Shown piece by piece: positions 8,395 through 17,619 of a stretch of DNA of 64,000 nt. Position 1 is the stretch's first letter; every line of letters starts with the position of its first letter. The notes below the pieces were generated by a model, which searched no databases, was not told the DNA's origin, and saw only the letters and a list, made by a program, of their open reading frames with translations. A program made the translations under genes and the position numbers. The stretch comes from Massilia aurea (GTDB taxonomy: Bacteria; Pseudomonadota; Gammaproteobacteria; Burkholderiales; Burkholderiaceae_D). The stretch is taken from NCBI RefSeq assembly GCF_014200505.1, contig NZ_JACHBX010000005.1:1-64000 (forward strand). The letters are read 5' to 3'.

Positions 8395-10318
8395 GTAGCA
8401 TACAAAATGGTTCAGCGCGCTCGGTGACATGCACGCCTCCAAAATAGGTATTGCGCAATGGCATTGAATGCTCCATGCGCGTTTGTTTGTACCGGCGAAC
8501 TGCCTCTAAACGTATTTGATCATCGATCGGACGCGTGATTGCATAACTTAATCGGGGCGACTCATCTGTCATGTCGAAGATGAGCGTGCATCCGCCACGG
8601 AAGGTAAATGTAGAACTGTCTGATTGATTCGGGTAAATTGGGACCTCTCGCAGTTGCTGAGTGACAGTGATAATCAATTGTTTAGAAATGCGCCCATCGG
8701 GCGTTACGCGTAGCGCAGGTAGTACCGCATGGACCTCGAAGATCGCTTGGCCATTTCGCTCGTCGCGAATGCCAGGCAAAGGTGCATCGACGTCTAAATT
8801 TAGTCCGGTTATACGGGTAAACGCCTTACGTTCTTCAGGGCTAGTATTGGATCCCAGCAGTTTTTCCAGTAGTCGGTGTACGACTACATGAGCGTTACGC
8901 AGGGTTTCGAAAATCTTATCGCGTCGACGCTGAAACAGAGCATTTGCAAGAAGCCCTTTTAGTGTGTGCGCCGCTCGCCCTAGCGCCTCGCCTCCCGCAG
9001 GATATTCCTCCTCCGCATAACCCCAGCGTAGTTGCTCCTCGGACAATACTTTTAGGCCTTCGGGGACGATTCCCCAGCGACGGAATGATTCGATAAGCGC
9101 CACGCGATAGCCATAGCGGTCGCTAGACATCATGTCATAGTCAGCTGTGACTAATGCGCGTAAATAATCGCCAAATGTAATGTCAAACGGCGGACAATAA
9201 TCTAAAGCGCGAATACACATGTTGAGGAAGTGGCGCGCTGTTTTTGTTGCTGCTTTTGCGAGCGCCCCAATTACATCACCAGGAAGGGCTCCCTCGGGAA
9301 GCACGCCAGAGCCGGAACTTGCTAGAGCGAATATATGCTTGGAGCGCAATTTATATATTGCTAGAAATGAGGAGAAGATCGCCGAGACTAGAATTGCACC
9401 ACGCTCATGCGGCTGGGTAGCCTCATTCAGACGCCGAGTATCCGGTATTACGGGTTGCCATACCCCTTCAGCGTCGTAGTTTCCTATGGCGCTCCGTAGG
9501 GCACCGTAGCGGCCGGTCGCCTCTCCAAACTCTTGTGCAAGTTCACCAAGAAGCGCAGCAGTCTCAAGATCGCCACGTGTACGTTCTAACTGGTGTCGTA
9601 ATACGTCTGCAAGGGTAAAATGTTGGAATAGTGCAACCAAATCCGCGAACGCTTCGTGAAATGCTAAGGTATCTAAGTGATTATCTTCAACGTAGCGACG
9701 GTGCATGCCGTCCAACAGGGCATGGGTAGTTTCGTGAGCGACAATGTCTTGGGATAAACAAGAGAAGACAGTTCCGGCTGGACCTTGAAAGTAACCAAAC
9801 AACAGCGCTTTTTTTTCTGGGCTGTAGTACGCGTTCGCCGCACGCAATGCGTGCGGGTAAATACGTAGGGTCGAAACATATCGCTCGCGCTGCCCAATCG
9901 GCGCCTCGCTACCGAGGTCGCGGGGGGACCACTGGACACGGCGTCCCAATGCCTGCTCAAAGCTAGCAATTGTCTTCATAGCGACGGCGTATACCATTTG
10001 CTGGTGGAATTGAGGATTGCCTTGCGAAGGGGCAACACCGTCCTGTGCGAGCAAGACTGTAGCGTTGAGGTCAACGGGTTCGTACCAGCATCCGCTGGCT
10101 GGATCGTAGTCCAGTACTTCGACGTACTCGCCGCGTGGTCCTGGCTGCAAGTTAGCTTCCCATGGGACTTCCATCACTGTGTGATTGACCGGAGCAGTCT
10201 CCAATCGAAGCGACAGACTTGGGTCGAGCGCAAATGCACGCAGACGACGGAAGGGAGGATTCCCGGCACTGCGAGTCGCGTAGTGAATTGGTGCGGTTTC
10301 GGCGTTGTATTTCGTCAT
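8381..10318 (-). CDS. Thermolysin-like HExxH metalloprotease
   Basis: A 645-residue protein with the zinc motif HETTHALLDGM near residue 195 and, about 25 residues on, FHEAFADLVALF, which resembles the glutamate helix of gluzincins of the thermolysin type. No signal peptide is seen, so it probably acts in the cytoplasm, unlike secreted M4 proteases. The C-terminal region (TFTFRGGCTLIFDMTDE) is unrecognised. It is the first gene of a coupled pair with the MBL gene. It is divergent from the five-gene operon across about 240 bp. Proteases paired with MBL proteins occur in conflict-type loci, but no specific family could be named. Confidence 0.7.
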   Translation of the reverse strand: MTKYNAETAPIHYATRSAGNPPFRRLRAFALDPSLSLRLETAPVNHTVMEVPWEANLQPGPRGEYVEVLDYDPASGCWYEPVDLNATVLLAQDGVAPSQGNPQFHQQMVYAVAMKTIASFEQALGRRVQWSPRDLGSEAPIGQRERYVSTLRIYPHALRAANAYYSPEKKALLFGYFQGPAGTVFSCLSQDIVAHETTHALLDGMHRRYVEDNHLDTLAFHEAFADLVALFQHFTLADVLRHQLERTRGDLETAALLGELAQEFGEATGRYGALRSAIGNYDAEGVWQPVIPDTRRLNEATQPHERGAILVSAIFSSFLAIYKLRSKHIFALASSGSGVLPEGALPGDVIGALAKAATKTARHFLNMCIRALDYCPPFDITFGDYLRALVTADYDMMSSDRYGYRVALIESFRRWGIVPEGLKVLSEEQLRWGYAEEEYPAGGEALGRAAHTLKGLLANALFQRRRDKIFETLRNAHVVVHRLLEKLLGSNTSPEERKAFTRITGLNLDVDAPLPGIRDERNGQAIFEVHAVLPALRVTPDGRISKQLIITVTQQLREVPIYPNQSDSSTFTFRGGCTLIFDMTDESPRLSYAITRPIDDQIRLEAVRRYKQTRMEHSMPLRNTYFGGVHVTERAEPFCMLHDEH

Positions 10319-10555
10319 TACCTATGGCCCATCTACTGGCGTTTGCTGGCATTTAGTGATAGTCGAGTTAGGAACTAGCTCTAGAATACTAACGTATTCT
10401 ACTGCGTCAACTGTTGCTTGGGGGAAGTTGTGATCAAAGGAGATATGCAACTATACTTTAAGAATTTGCAGTCTCAACGCACAGCATAAGCTAAATGATG
10501 TGGCGCCTTGACGTGTTGGCCTTTAGAATAAGTAAATCTTAGAAAAAGGTTCTAC
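10319..10555. promoter_or_regulatory. Divergent intergenic control region
   Basis: An AT-rich gap between the minus-strand metalloprotease gene and the plus-strand five-gene operon, so it should hold promoters for both. A TTGACG at 10508-10513 could be a -35 box; the -10 (around AGTAAA at 10531) is weak. AAAAAGG at 10542-10548 is a plausible ribosome binding site for the first gene. No operator palindrome was recognised. Confidence 0.35.
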
Positions 10556-11227
10556 ATGAATGCAAATTTGGCAACATTGGCAGATAGCCGCCTCCGTGAA
10601 ATGTTGATGCTACAGGAAGAAGTCAACAATTTAATTAATTCTTGCTGGCGTAGAGCTGAAAATCCCTGGTACCGCGCAATATGGACGGAGTGTGCCGAGT
10701 TAGTAGATCATGTCGGATGGAAATGGTGGAAGCAGCAGTTGCCGAACATTCAGCAGATCGAACTAGAACTCGTTGACATATTTCACTTCGGTCTAAGCGA
10801 TCTACTGCAGAACCACACGATTGAGACGATCTTGGTTCAGTTTCAGGAAGTCTACAGAAATTTTGCCTCCCAAGATAATCTAAAGTCGATAGATAGTAAT
10901 ATAGCATTAGAGGTGGTCGAAAATTTTGCATTGGATATTATTCAGACTAAAAAATTCGACTTCGGGAAATTTTGTGAACTTTCTAAATATTTAGGAATGA
11001 GCGAAGCGAGGCTGTACCAGCAGTATGTTAGTAAGAACGTCTTGAATAAATTTCGTCAAGATCACGGATATAAAAGCGGAAAATATGTCAAGATGTGGCA
11101 TGGTCGAGAAGACAACGATTGGCTTGCTGATATTTCAGCTGTGATAACAAAAAACCCCGCTATTTTTTCTCAAGAATTGTACTTGCGCCTCAAAGAAATT
11201 TATCTTGAGGTCATAAATGGAAAATGA
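10556..11227 (+). CDS. dUTPase-like all-alpha NTP pyrophosphatase
   Basis: A 223-residue protein. Residues 12-80 carry the signature of dimeric dUTPases: LREMLMLQEEVNNL, the ECAE motif (E45, E48), GWKWWK, then ELVD (E71, D74) in ELVDIFHFGLSD. The ExxE...ExxD set binds magnesium in this superfamily. Family members hydrolyse dUTP/dUDP to dUMP; whether that substrate holds here is unknown. The C-terminal 100 residues are less familiar. It is the first gene of five with overlapping ends (11-base overlap with the next). Its place in an AT-rich island operon suggests a role in nucleotide sensing or depletion rather than housekeeping. Confidence 0.78.
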   Translation: MNANLATLADSRLREMLMLQEEVNNLINSCWRRAENPWYRAIWTECAELVDHVGWKWWKQQLPNIQQIELELVDIFHFGLSDLLQNHTIETILVQFQEVYRNFASQDNLKSIDSNIALEVVENFALDIIQTKKFDFGKFCELSKYLGMSEARLYQQYVSKNVLNKFRQDHGYKSGKYVKMWHGREDNDWLADISAVITKNPAIFSQELYLRLKEIYLEVINGK

Positions 11228-12146
11228 TCGGGCCGCGAGAGGCCACTTTGAGAAGTGGGATTTTTTTCGGATGGCACAATTATGGCCTCGTTCAATAAGT
11301 TTCGATCCACAGGGATGGATCAAAAATTTTGAATCGGATGAGCTTCCGTACGCTTTAAGATTGCTAGAAGGATTTACTTATTATTCCGACGAGTTGGTTC
11401 AGCATCTATTTCGAACTGCTTTCCAGAATATTTCCCAAATAGTTGTAAAGAATAAAGAAAACTATTTTTCTGCAGTATCTCAATGGACGCAGTTCGTTGA
11501 TTCACTTATCGTCGTTCGTGTGGAAGGGCGGGACGTCAGCGATGCTGATACAAGTTATATATTTCCGAGATACGCACGTGACGTCCTCGGGCTGCAGCCA
11601 AGTCAAATACTCTCACCGTCTAAAGCGTTAGAACGACTAAGAGATCGTCCGAGAGGGAATGTTGTTTTTGTCGGCGACTTCGTTGGTACGGGAGAACAAT
11701 TCGAAGAAATGTGGAATAAGATATATACTTTGGAAGATTATTCGTATGCTTCTTTCAATTCTTTAACTTCATCAGCAAGTGCAATCGAAACTGAGTTTTT
11801 CTATTGCCCTTTGATCGCTACCGAAATCGGACGTGATTATATTAAAAAAGAATGTCCGTTAGTCAAGCTCGTGCCAGCTCATCTACTTCCCGAAAACTAT
11901 AGTGTGCTGTCAAATTCTTCGACAATCTGGCGTGACGACATGTGTCAAGATGGCCCAAAATTTATCGCGACTGTGAGTGAGCGCGCAGGGCTTTCTGACT
12001 TAGACGGTAGGTTAGGATGCTGGAAGGGTTATGGCAAGCTTGGCCTAGCTTTGGCATTTGCTCACGGTTGGCCAGATGCGATACTTCCAATTTTTACGTT
12101 GGACGATGGGAAATGGACGCCACTATTGAAAAAGGGATTCGTATGA
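11217..12146 (+). CDS. PRTase-like protein
   Basis: A 309-residue protein with a phosphoribosyltransferase-type loop, NVVFVGDFVGTGEQFEEMW at about residues 148-166, preceded by a strand-helix pattern as in type I PRTases, where this loop binds PRPP. The N-terminus has an extra helical region (DPQGWIKNFESDELPYALRL), and the C-terminus has GWPDAILPIF. This organisation resembles the PRTase family described from predicted prokaryotic conflict systems (PRTase-CE), an assignment from memory. It overlaps the dUTPase-like gene by 11 bases and the ATPase gene by four (ATGA). The substrate base is unknown. Confidence 0.65.
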   Translation: MENDRAARGHFEKWDFFRMAQLWPRSISFDPQGWIKNFESDELPYALRLLEGFTYYSDELVQHLFRTAFQNISQIVVKNKENYFSAVSQWTQFVDSLIVVRVEGRDVSDADTSYIFPRYARDVLGLQPSQILSPSKALERLRDRPRGNVVFVGDFVGTGEQFEEMWNKIYTLEDYSYASFNSLTSSASAIETEFFYCPLIATEIGRDYIKKECPLVKLVPAHLLPENYSVLSNSSTIWRDDMCQDGPKFIATVSERAGLSDLDGRLGCWKGYGKLGLALAFAHGWPDAILPIFTLDDGKWTPLLKKGFV

Positions 12147-14017
12147 TCAACTCAACAGAGATCGAGAAAAACCAGCTTAGTGACATTCTAGGAATGTATA
12201 AGGCAGAGTGGTTAAGTAATAAGCTGTTTGATCTTTTTACAGAACCTGGTTATTTTTCAGAATTAAAAACATCGCGACCATGCGTTCTTATCGGAGGACG
12301 CGGAACCGGAAAGACTACTGTGCTAAAAGGCCTTTCGTACGAGGGCCAATTTTCATTTGCTGACGGGAATAAGGATACTATAGACAGTTGGAGCTTTTTT
12401 GGCATCTATCACCGAGTTAATACAAATCGCGTGACGGCTTTTCGTGGCCCTGAATTGAGTGAGGCAGAATGGAGTACATGCTTTGCTCATTATTTGAATT
12501 TGCTATTTTGTTCTCAACTGCTAGAGTTCGCAAGTTGGTATGAACGACAAACAGGGCGCCTGATAAGTTTAGGAGAGCAGGACTTTCTACCATTTAAAGT
12601 CTCTTTGAACCTGCCTAACGATGGGAAATTAAAAGAACTTGCACATGAGCTACGACTGGAAGTGCTAAGATTCGAGGCCTCGATTAATTCAGTTCAAGAC
12701 ACGCCTCCTATAAATCTGTCAATGCAATCTGCGCCAATCGATGCGCTAGCAAGGATTTTGTTATCTTCTCCAGAATTAAGAGGTAAACAGTTCTTTTTTC
12801 TTATCGACGAGTTCGAAAACTTCGAAGATTACCAGCAGCGAATACTTAATACAATAATTAAACATTCTCCCGCTGAATACACATTTAAGATAGGTGTGCG
12901 AGAACTGGGTTGGCGCGAACGTGCGACACTAAATTCAACCGAACAGCTGACATCGCCAGCGGACTATGCACGTATCTCAATCGCTGAGCGGTTAGATGAT
13001 AGCAAATTTAAGCAGTTCGCAGAACGTGTTCTTTCGGTACGTTTTGCTAACGTAGCTACCTTCCCTTTGCAGCCTGCAAATTTATTTCCTAGGTTAAGCG
13101 AATCCGACGAGGCAGAAAAACTTTTAGATCGGGCTGGAATTTCTCGTATTTCCAGTCGAATACGATCGGCAGTCGCTGCGGATATACTGAACGATGCTTT
13201 AAGCTTGCCCCTCTCGGTTAAGTTCTTTTTAGTCTACTGGGCGGATGCACACCCAGAAACATCTTTAGAATCAGAGATTAAAGCTTGGCTTGCCGGCAAT
13301 GCAAGTGCTCGTGAGAGATACGACAACCATTTCTATGCATCGTTATTTTCTATACGGCGTGGAAAGCGTGGAATAAGAAAATATTACTCTGGATGGGATG
13401 TCATAATATCCCTTTGTGCTGGCAATATCAGGTATCTCCTGGAGCTAGTGCATCTGGCAGTTATTCTTCACCTTGAAAAAGGAAATGATCCATTTTCGCC
13501 TATTGATCCTGAAACTCAGACTGAGGCTGCTCAGATGGTTGGGAGGAAGAATTTATCTGAACTTGAGGGACTTAGTGTGGATGGTGCGAAGTTGACAAAA
13601 CTTTTACTTAGCTTGGGTCGAGTTTTTGGGGTTCTTGCTGAGTCTCCAGCACGCCATACGCCCGAAGCTAACCAGTTCCATTTGCGTGAGGATTCTGCGT
13701 CTAGCGAAAACGATGACAAAGCCACCAGTCTATTAAAACACGCTGTGATGCATCTAGCTTTAGTGCGATTTGCCGGGAGTAAAGCGCTGGATGAGCGTGA
13801 TACGAGAGCGTACGATTATATGATTCATCCGATATTTGCCCCGTTTTTTGTGTTCAGCCACCGAAAAAAACGTAAGATAAAGCTAACGAGCGTACAGCTG
13901 TTAGCTCTAGTGGATCGACCGCGTGCCGGCATCGATATTGCATTGAAAAATAACAACCGGCAAAGCGACGATCTTCTTCCAGACCAACTGGAGCTTTTTG
14001 GCGAATTCTATGCGTAA
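12143..14017 (+). CDS. ORC/Cdc6-like P-loop ATPase
   Basis: A 624-residue AAA-type ATPase. Walker A GGRGTGKT lies at residues 51-58, and Walker B FFFLIDEFENF has D222-E223. Residues 241-265 (FKIGVRELGW) probably hold sensor elements. The large C-terminal half (about 350-624) is unassigned and could bind DNA or partners. The ATG at 12143 was chosen because it gives a four-base ATGA overlap with the PRTase gene. It resembles the ORC-CDC6 family ATPases that recur as central genes of defence operons. It probably acts as the sensor or motor of this system (inference). Confidence 0.72.
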   Translation: MINSTEIEKNQLSDILGMYKAEWLSNKLFDLFTEPGYFSELKTSRPCVLIGGRGTGKTTVLKGLSYEGQFSFADGNKDTIDSWSFFGIYHRVNTNRVTAFRGPELSEAEWSTCFAHYLNLLFCSQLLEFASWYERQTGRLISLGEQDFLPFKVSLNLPNDGKLKELAHELRLEVLRFEASINSVQDTPPINLSMQSAPIDALARILLSSPELRGKQFFFLIDEFENFEDYQQRILNTIIKHSPAEYTFKIGVRELGWRERATLNSTEQLTSPADYARISIAERLDDSKFKQFAERVLSVRFANVATFPLQPANLFPRLSESDEAEKLLDRAGISRISSRIRSAVAADILNDALSLPLSVKFFLVYWADAHPETSLESEIKAWLAGNASARERYDNHFYASLFSIRRGKRGIRKYYSGWDVIISLCAGNIRYLLELVHLAVILHLEKGNDPFSPIDPETQTEAAQMVGRKNLSELEGLSVDGAKLTKLLLSLGRVFGVLAESPARHTPEANQFHLREDSASSENDDKATSLLKHAVMHLALVRFAGSKALDERDTRAYDYMIHPIFAPFFVFSHRKKRKIKLTSVQLLALVDRPRAGIDIALKNNNRQSDDLLPDQLELFGEFYA

Positions 14018-14963
14018 CATTCGCCTTGAGCCGATTTTGACCGATACCTACGAGTCTGTTGATGAATTCCGTCCTGTTCCGGGTAGTGCATATATATATG
14101 GTGTGACAGCCGAAGATCGAAGTACTCACACAGCACATTGGCGAGCAGAATGTCAGGATGTAAATTTTGTAGAAATACACAGTGAGGCATTTGCTGAGTT
14201 TCAGGTTGTTGGAGACCTAGATAAATACTTTCTTCGAGGTACCACATCGTTAAATAAGTTGCTTAATTCATTAGGAAGCGGCCGGGTTCTGTATATCGAT
14301 ATAACAGGTCTTACCCATCCAACTTGGGCTGCGCTGATTCGAACTGCCGTCGATGTTTATAAAGAAATACGGATTGTATATGTCGAACCGAGTCGATATA
14401 GGCGCAGTGAAGCTCCGCTGCAAGGGCAGGTATATGATTTAAGCTCACGAATTGCAGGGATCACTCCAATGCCCGGTTTCGCAACGATTTCCGAAAACGA
14501 CGACTCTGTGTTTGTTCCGATGCTTGGTTTTGAAGGCGCGCGCTTGAGACATGCTCTTGAGCACGTCCAGCCGGACCGCGTTATTCCTATTGTTGGGCAT
14601 CCGGGATTTAAGCCTTGGTACGTTTTTGAAACCTATTCAGGCAACAGATCAGCGCTCGAGGAGACGAAAGCTTGGCAAGAAGTCGTTTATGCCGCTGGAA
14701 ATTGCCCTTTTAATTGTTTTTATGTTTTGCAGAAAATTGCGGGAAGCAATCCACTTCGAGTCCTAAAAGTAGCCATGATTGGTACTAAACCTCATGCTTT
14801 AGCTGCGGTTATGTTTTCACTCATTTCGCCAGAACGCATAGAGCTTATTTATGACAACCCAATAAGAAAGGCAGGTCGAACGGACGGATCTGATCGTCTC
14901 TTGGTGTATCATGTAAGTGCTATACTTTCTGGAATAAACAAAAATAGTAGTGTGAAGTCGTGA
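14010..14963 (+). CDS. Unknown protein, predicted alpha/beta
   Basis: A 317-residue protein with no recognised family. It shows two alternating strand-helix regions. The first, about residues 90-130, contains GRVLYIDITGLTHPTWAALI and IRIVYVEPSRY. The second, near the C-terminus, contains VLKVAMIGTKPHALAAVMF and ERIELIYDNP. This pattern resembles Rossmann-like sensor domains, including CARF-type folds, but no motif proves it. No signal peptide or membrane segment is seen. The start at 14010 overlaps the ATPase stop by eight bases. It is the most obscure member of the operon and a candidate effector or ligand sensor. Confidence 0.6.
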   Translation: MRNIRLEPILTDTYESVDEFRPVPGSAYIYGVTAEDRSTHTAHWRAECQDVNFVEIHSEAFAEFQVVGDLDKYFLRGTTSLNKLLNSLGSGRVLYIDITGLTHPTWAALIRTAVDVYKEIRIVYVEPSRYRRSEAPLQGQVYDLSSRIAGITPMPGFATISENDDSVFVPMLGFEGARLRHALEHVQPDRVIPIVGHPGFKPWYVFETYSGNRSALEETKAWQEVVYAAGNCPFNCFYVLQKIAGSNPLRVLKVAMIGTKPHALAAVMFSLISPERIELIYDNPIRKAGRTDGSDRLLVYHVSAILSGINKNSSVKS

Positions 14964-16078
14964 CAATTGACAGTTTTTACACGTCAGCTTCCCTTGCTGA
15001 TACGTTAACATCCTTTGGCAGTGTTAACGAGCCACCTGCTACGGTAGCCGACTTCGCTTGCGGGGGAGGGAGTCTGCTGCTTGCCGCTGAACGTCGGTGG
15101 CCCGGTATTCGTGTGTTAGCAAATGATATCTCACGTTCTGCTATAAGTAAGCTGAAACGAACGCGATCTAATTGGCAGTTTTCGGCGGCAAATTTTTTAG
15201 AGCAGCGCTCGATTCGTTCGTCGCGGATTTACGATAGCATTGGGAATGTCGATCTTGTTATTTTGAATCCACCATTTTCCCGCCGCGACAAAAAAACATA
15301 TGTAGTGGTATTTAATGGAAATAAATATTGCGTTAGCGTAGCTACAGCGTTTGTGATTAATTCCTTGCCCTTTATGAGTCAAGGAGGTTGTCTCTTAGCT
15401 GTACTTCCGGATGGCTGTCTTGTCAGTACTGCAGATGCTCCCGTATGGCAAGAAGTGAACAGATTATTTAAGTTCGAAGTAGTAAGGGATAACGCGCGTT
15501 CGGAATTTGAGGGGGTAAGTGCTCGGACATGTTTAGTTCGTCTATATAAAAGAACCGAGCATACACTGCATCTTGTACCTAATGAAGTAAAAAACAAGTC
15601 GAAATTTAAGATCGAGCGTGGCACCTGTCAGATGCATACGCGGAGAATTAAATGCGAGGGAAATTCCGCGCCACTGGTACATACTACACATTTGAAGAAA
15701 GGTCGGGTTGCTCATTCTGATGAAATTGTTTTTGGTAAAACCATTGAAGGCCCCGCTCTATTGTTTCCCCGCGTTGGGAGAATAACACCAGAAAAAGTCT
15801 GTCTGCTTGAGGAGAAACGAGTCGTCGTGTTATCAGATTGTGTATTGGCGTTGCCGTGCACATCTTTTGCCGCTAGCGAAAATCTACATACTCAAATTAT
15901 TTCTAAATGGTCAATATTTTCCGCTTGTTATCGCGGAACTGGAGCTCCATACATTACAGTTGACCGTGCCACGCATGCTTTATCAAAGATTATTACTGTC
16001 GATAAGAAGACGATGCGCGGTGTTTCAATGGGTAATAGTAAATCACTCGGCGCTGCAATTTCTCTCGTTGACATATAG
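14960..16078 (+). CDS. N6-adenine DNA methyltransferase-like protein
   Basis: A 372-residue protein with the SAM-binding motif I DFACGGGSLL (31-40) and the catalytic motif IV NPPF (103-106) of the N6-adenine class. The C-terminal part, about 230-360, contains FPRVGRITPEK and GTGAPYITVDRA, which look like a target-recognition region of type I/IIG enzymes. Both halves are present, so it could be active. Start is GTG at 14960, overlapping the previous stop by four bases (GTGA). It is last in the five-gene operon. No restriction nuclease gene is adjacent, so it may mark host DNA for a non-nuclease sensor (inference). Confidence 0.72.
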   Translation: MTIDSFYTSASLADTLTSFGSVNEPPATVADFACGGGSLLLAAERRWPGIRVLANDISRSAISKLKRTRSNWQFSAANFLEQRSIRSSRIYDSIGNVDLVILNPPFSRRDKKTYVVVFNGNKYCVSVATAFVINSLPFMSQGGCLLAVLPDGCLVSTADAPVWQEVNRLFKFEVVRDNARSEFEGVSARTCLVRLYKRTEHTLHLVPNEVKNKSKFKIERGTCQMHTRRIKCEGNSAPLVHTTHLKKGRVAHSDEIVFGKTIEGPALLFPRVGRITPEKVCLLEEKRVVVLSDCVLALPCTSFAASENLHTQIISKWSIFSACYRGTGAPYITVDRATHALSKIITVDKKTMRGVSMGNSKSLGAAISLVDI

Positions 16079-16611
16079 GAAAAAGTAATTGAGGCGATTT
16101 CCGTGGTGGTCATCAATATGCTGTCGCGTTCCCCAAATTCTTATCCATAATTGGCTGGCGCCTGGCTTTACTGACCATCAACCTGGTCAAGTGGTGCATG
16201 CGGCCCTCGCATCCGCAGCAGTGGCGTGGACGACTTCGCCGCTTGTAACGACGCGCTAGTCCGCGCATCGCGTCATGCGGTCGATTCTTCATCGCGCGGC
16301 ATCAGTCTCTCACTGCAAACGGTCCCCCACATCTAATACGACTCCCCGCAAGTTTGCCTGTCAGAGGATAAATTTCAACGTTCAATGCTTCACTGCAATG
16401 CGCTCGTGGCGCAATTTATTTCCTGGCTGCTGTACCAAAATCCAGATGTACGGGTGCAGTCTTTGCCTTCTGCTAATTATGGAACGAATGCTTGGCAAAC
16501 CGGGGGCGTCCATATACGACCCGAAGCAGTCGTTGATGCTTTTTTTTCGATACCAACGACGCCTTGGCACGTAAGATCTCGGCTTCATCTAAAAAAACAA
16601 GCTAAAACTGC
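16079..16611. other. Intergenic, no gene recognised
   Basis: This gap of 533 bp between the five-gene operon and the serine hydrolase gene holds only short open frames with no start signals or domains. Composition shifts from AT-rich to mixed near 16150, which may be an old junction inside the island. No terminator hairpin with a T tract was recognised. Confidence 0.5.
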
Positions 16612-17619
16612 ATGCAAAAACTTTTAGAATATTATAGCGAGTTGGAAGCGCTCTTGCCGTCGCAGGGACCGGGTTTCAGCGCCGCGATCTTGTGCGCAGG
16701 AGAAACGTTATTTGAGCGCCATCATGGCCTTGCATCATTGGAGCTCAAAGTGCCGTTGTCGCGCGACTCCGCATACTACTTGGCATCGGAATCGAAGCAA
16801 TTCACAGCGGCGTGCGTCATGTCGTTGGTACGTGAAGGCGCGATAAGTCTTGATGACGACGTTTGTGCACATTTGCCAGAGTTGACCAAATTCGAGCAAC
16901 CATTTCCGCTGCGAAGTCTGTTAAATCATAGCAGCGGGATTCCAGATTATTTCCAGTTCCTGCAGTGTCAGCTTGGACGGCACGAAGCTGACTACTTCAA
17001 TAATGACATCATCCTGCAGTTGATTTCTCGCATGGACACCGTGGAGTGTCCTGCACAGACTAAACACCGGTACAGCAATAGCAACTACATCCTTCTAGCC
17101 ACTCTCGTCCAGCGATTGAGCGGTATGACGTGCAAAGACTATGCTAGGAAGACGCTGTTCGAGCCGCTCTGCATCCAGGAAATGACATACGATGACGATC
17201 GCTTTGATGTCATAGAACATCGTGTGTTCAGCTATGAAAGTGACGCGGCGCGTTCTTCGGGATACAAACAGCATTTGGGTAATGCCAACACGGTTGGAGA
17301 TGGCGGCATGTATGCCAGCACTGCTCAGCTGCTACTGTGGGAAGTCGAATGGCACCGCCAGTGGGCCGACCATTCAAGCCTGCTGCATGCAATGCTACAA
17401 CCGTCCCCCTTTTTGGATGGAGCAGTGCCTGACTACCGATTTGGATTGGAGATCACGGAAAGGTTCGGGCAAGAAGTTGTGTTTCATAACGGCGGTCTTT
17501 GGGGATTCAACACGCTGATTGTTAGGCTACCTCAATCCCGTACATCAATAATACATTTGGCCAATTGCCAGAATGCTGAGCCGGACATGGATCGAATTCT
17601 CTCTGCAGCACTTACCTAG
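16612..17619 (+). CDS. Class C beta-lactamase-like serine hydrolase
   Basis: A 335-residue protein of the beta-lactamase/DD-peptidase superfamily. The nucleophile motif is SESK (S59xxK62), the second motif is YSN in HRYSNSNYILL near residue 150, and the third is HNG in FHNGGLWGF near residue 293. All three catalytic boxes are therefore present. There is no clear signal peptide, so a periplasmic antibiotic-degrading role is doubtful; many members are esterases or peptidases. It stands alone on the plus strand within the island, after the five-gene operon. No specific resistance is claimed. Confidence 0.82.
   Translation: MQKLLEYYSELEALLPSQGPGFSAAILCAGETLFERHHGLASLELKVPLSRDSAYYLASESKQFTAACVMSLVREGAISLDDDVCAHLPELTKFEQPFPLRSLLNHSSGIPDYFQFLQCQLGRHEADYFNNDIILQLISRMDTVECPAQTKHRYSNSNYILLATLVQRLSGMTCKDYARKTLFEPLCIQEMTYDDDRFDVIEHRVFSYESDAARSSGYKQHLGNANTVGDGGMYASTAQLLLWEVEWHRQWADHSSLLHAMLQPSPFLDGAVPDYRFGLEITERFGQEVVFHNGGLWGFNTLIVRLPQSRTSIIHLANCQNAEPDMDRILSAALT

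Noticed and set aside
11217..12146. Ordinary purine or pyrimidine salvage PRTase
   Set aside because: Long extra N-terminal helical region, unusual C-terminus and operon partners do not fit a salvage enzyme, although the PRPP-type loop is present.
16275..16627. Short frames before the serine hydrolase
   Set aside because: No ribosome site, no domain, frames on both strands overlap one another.
16612..17619. Antibiotic-resistance beta-lactamase
   Set aside because: Motifs are present but there is no signal peptide, and the sequence resembles general serine hydrolases more than AmpC.
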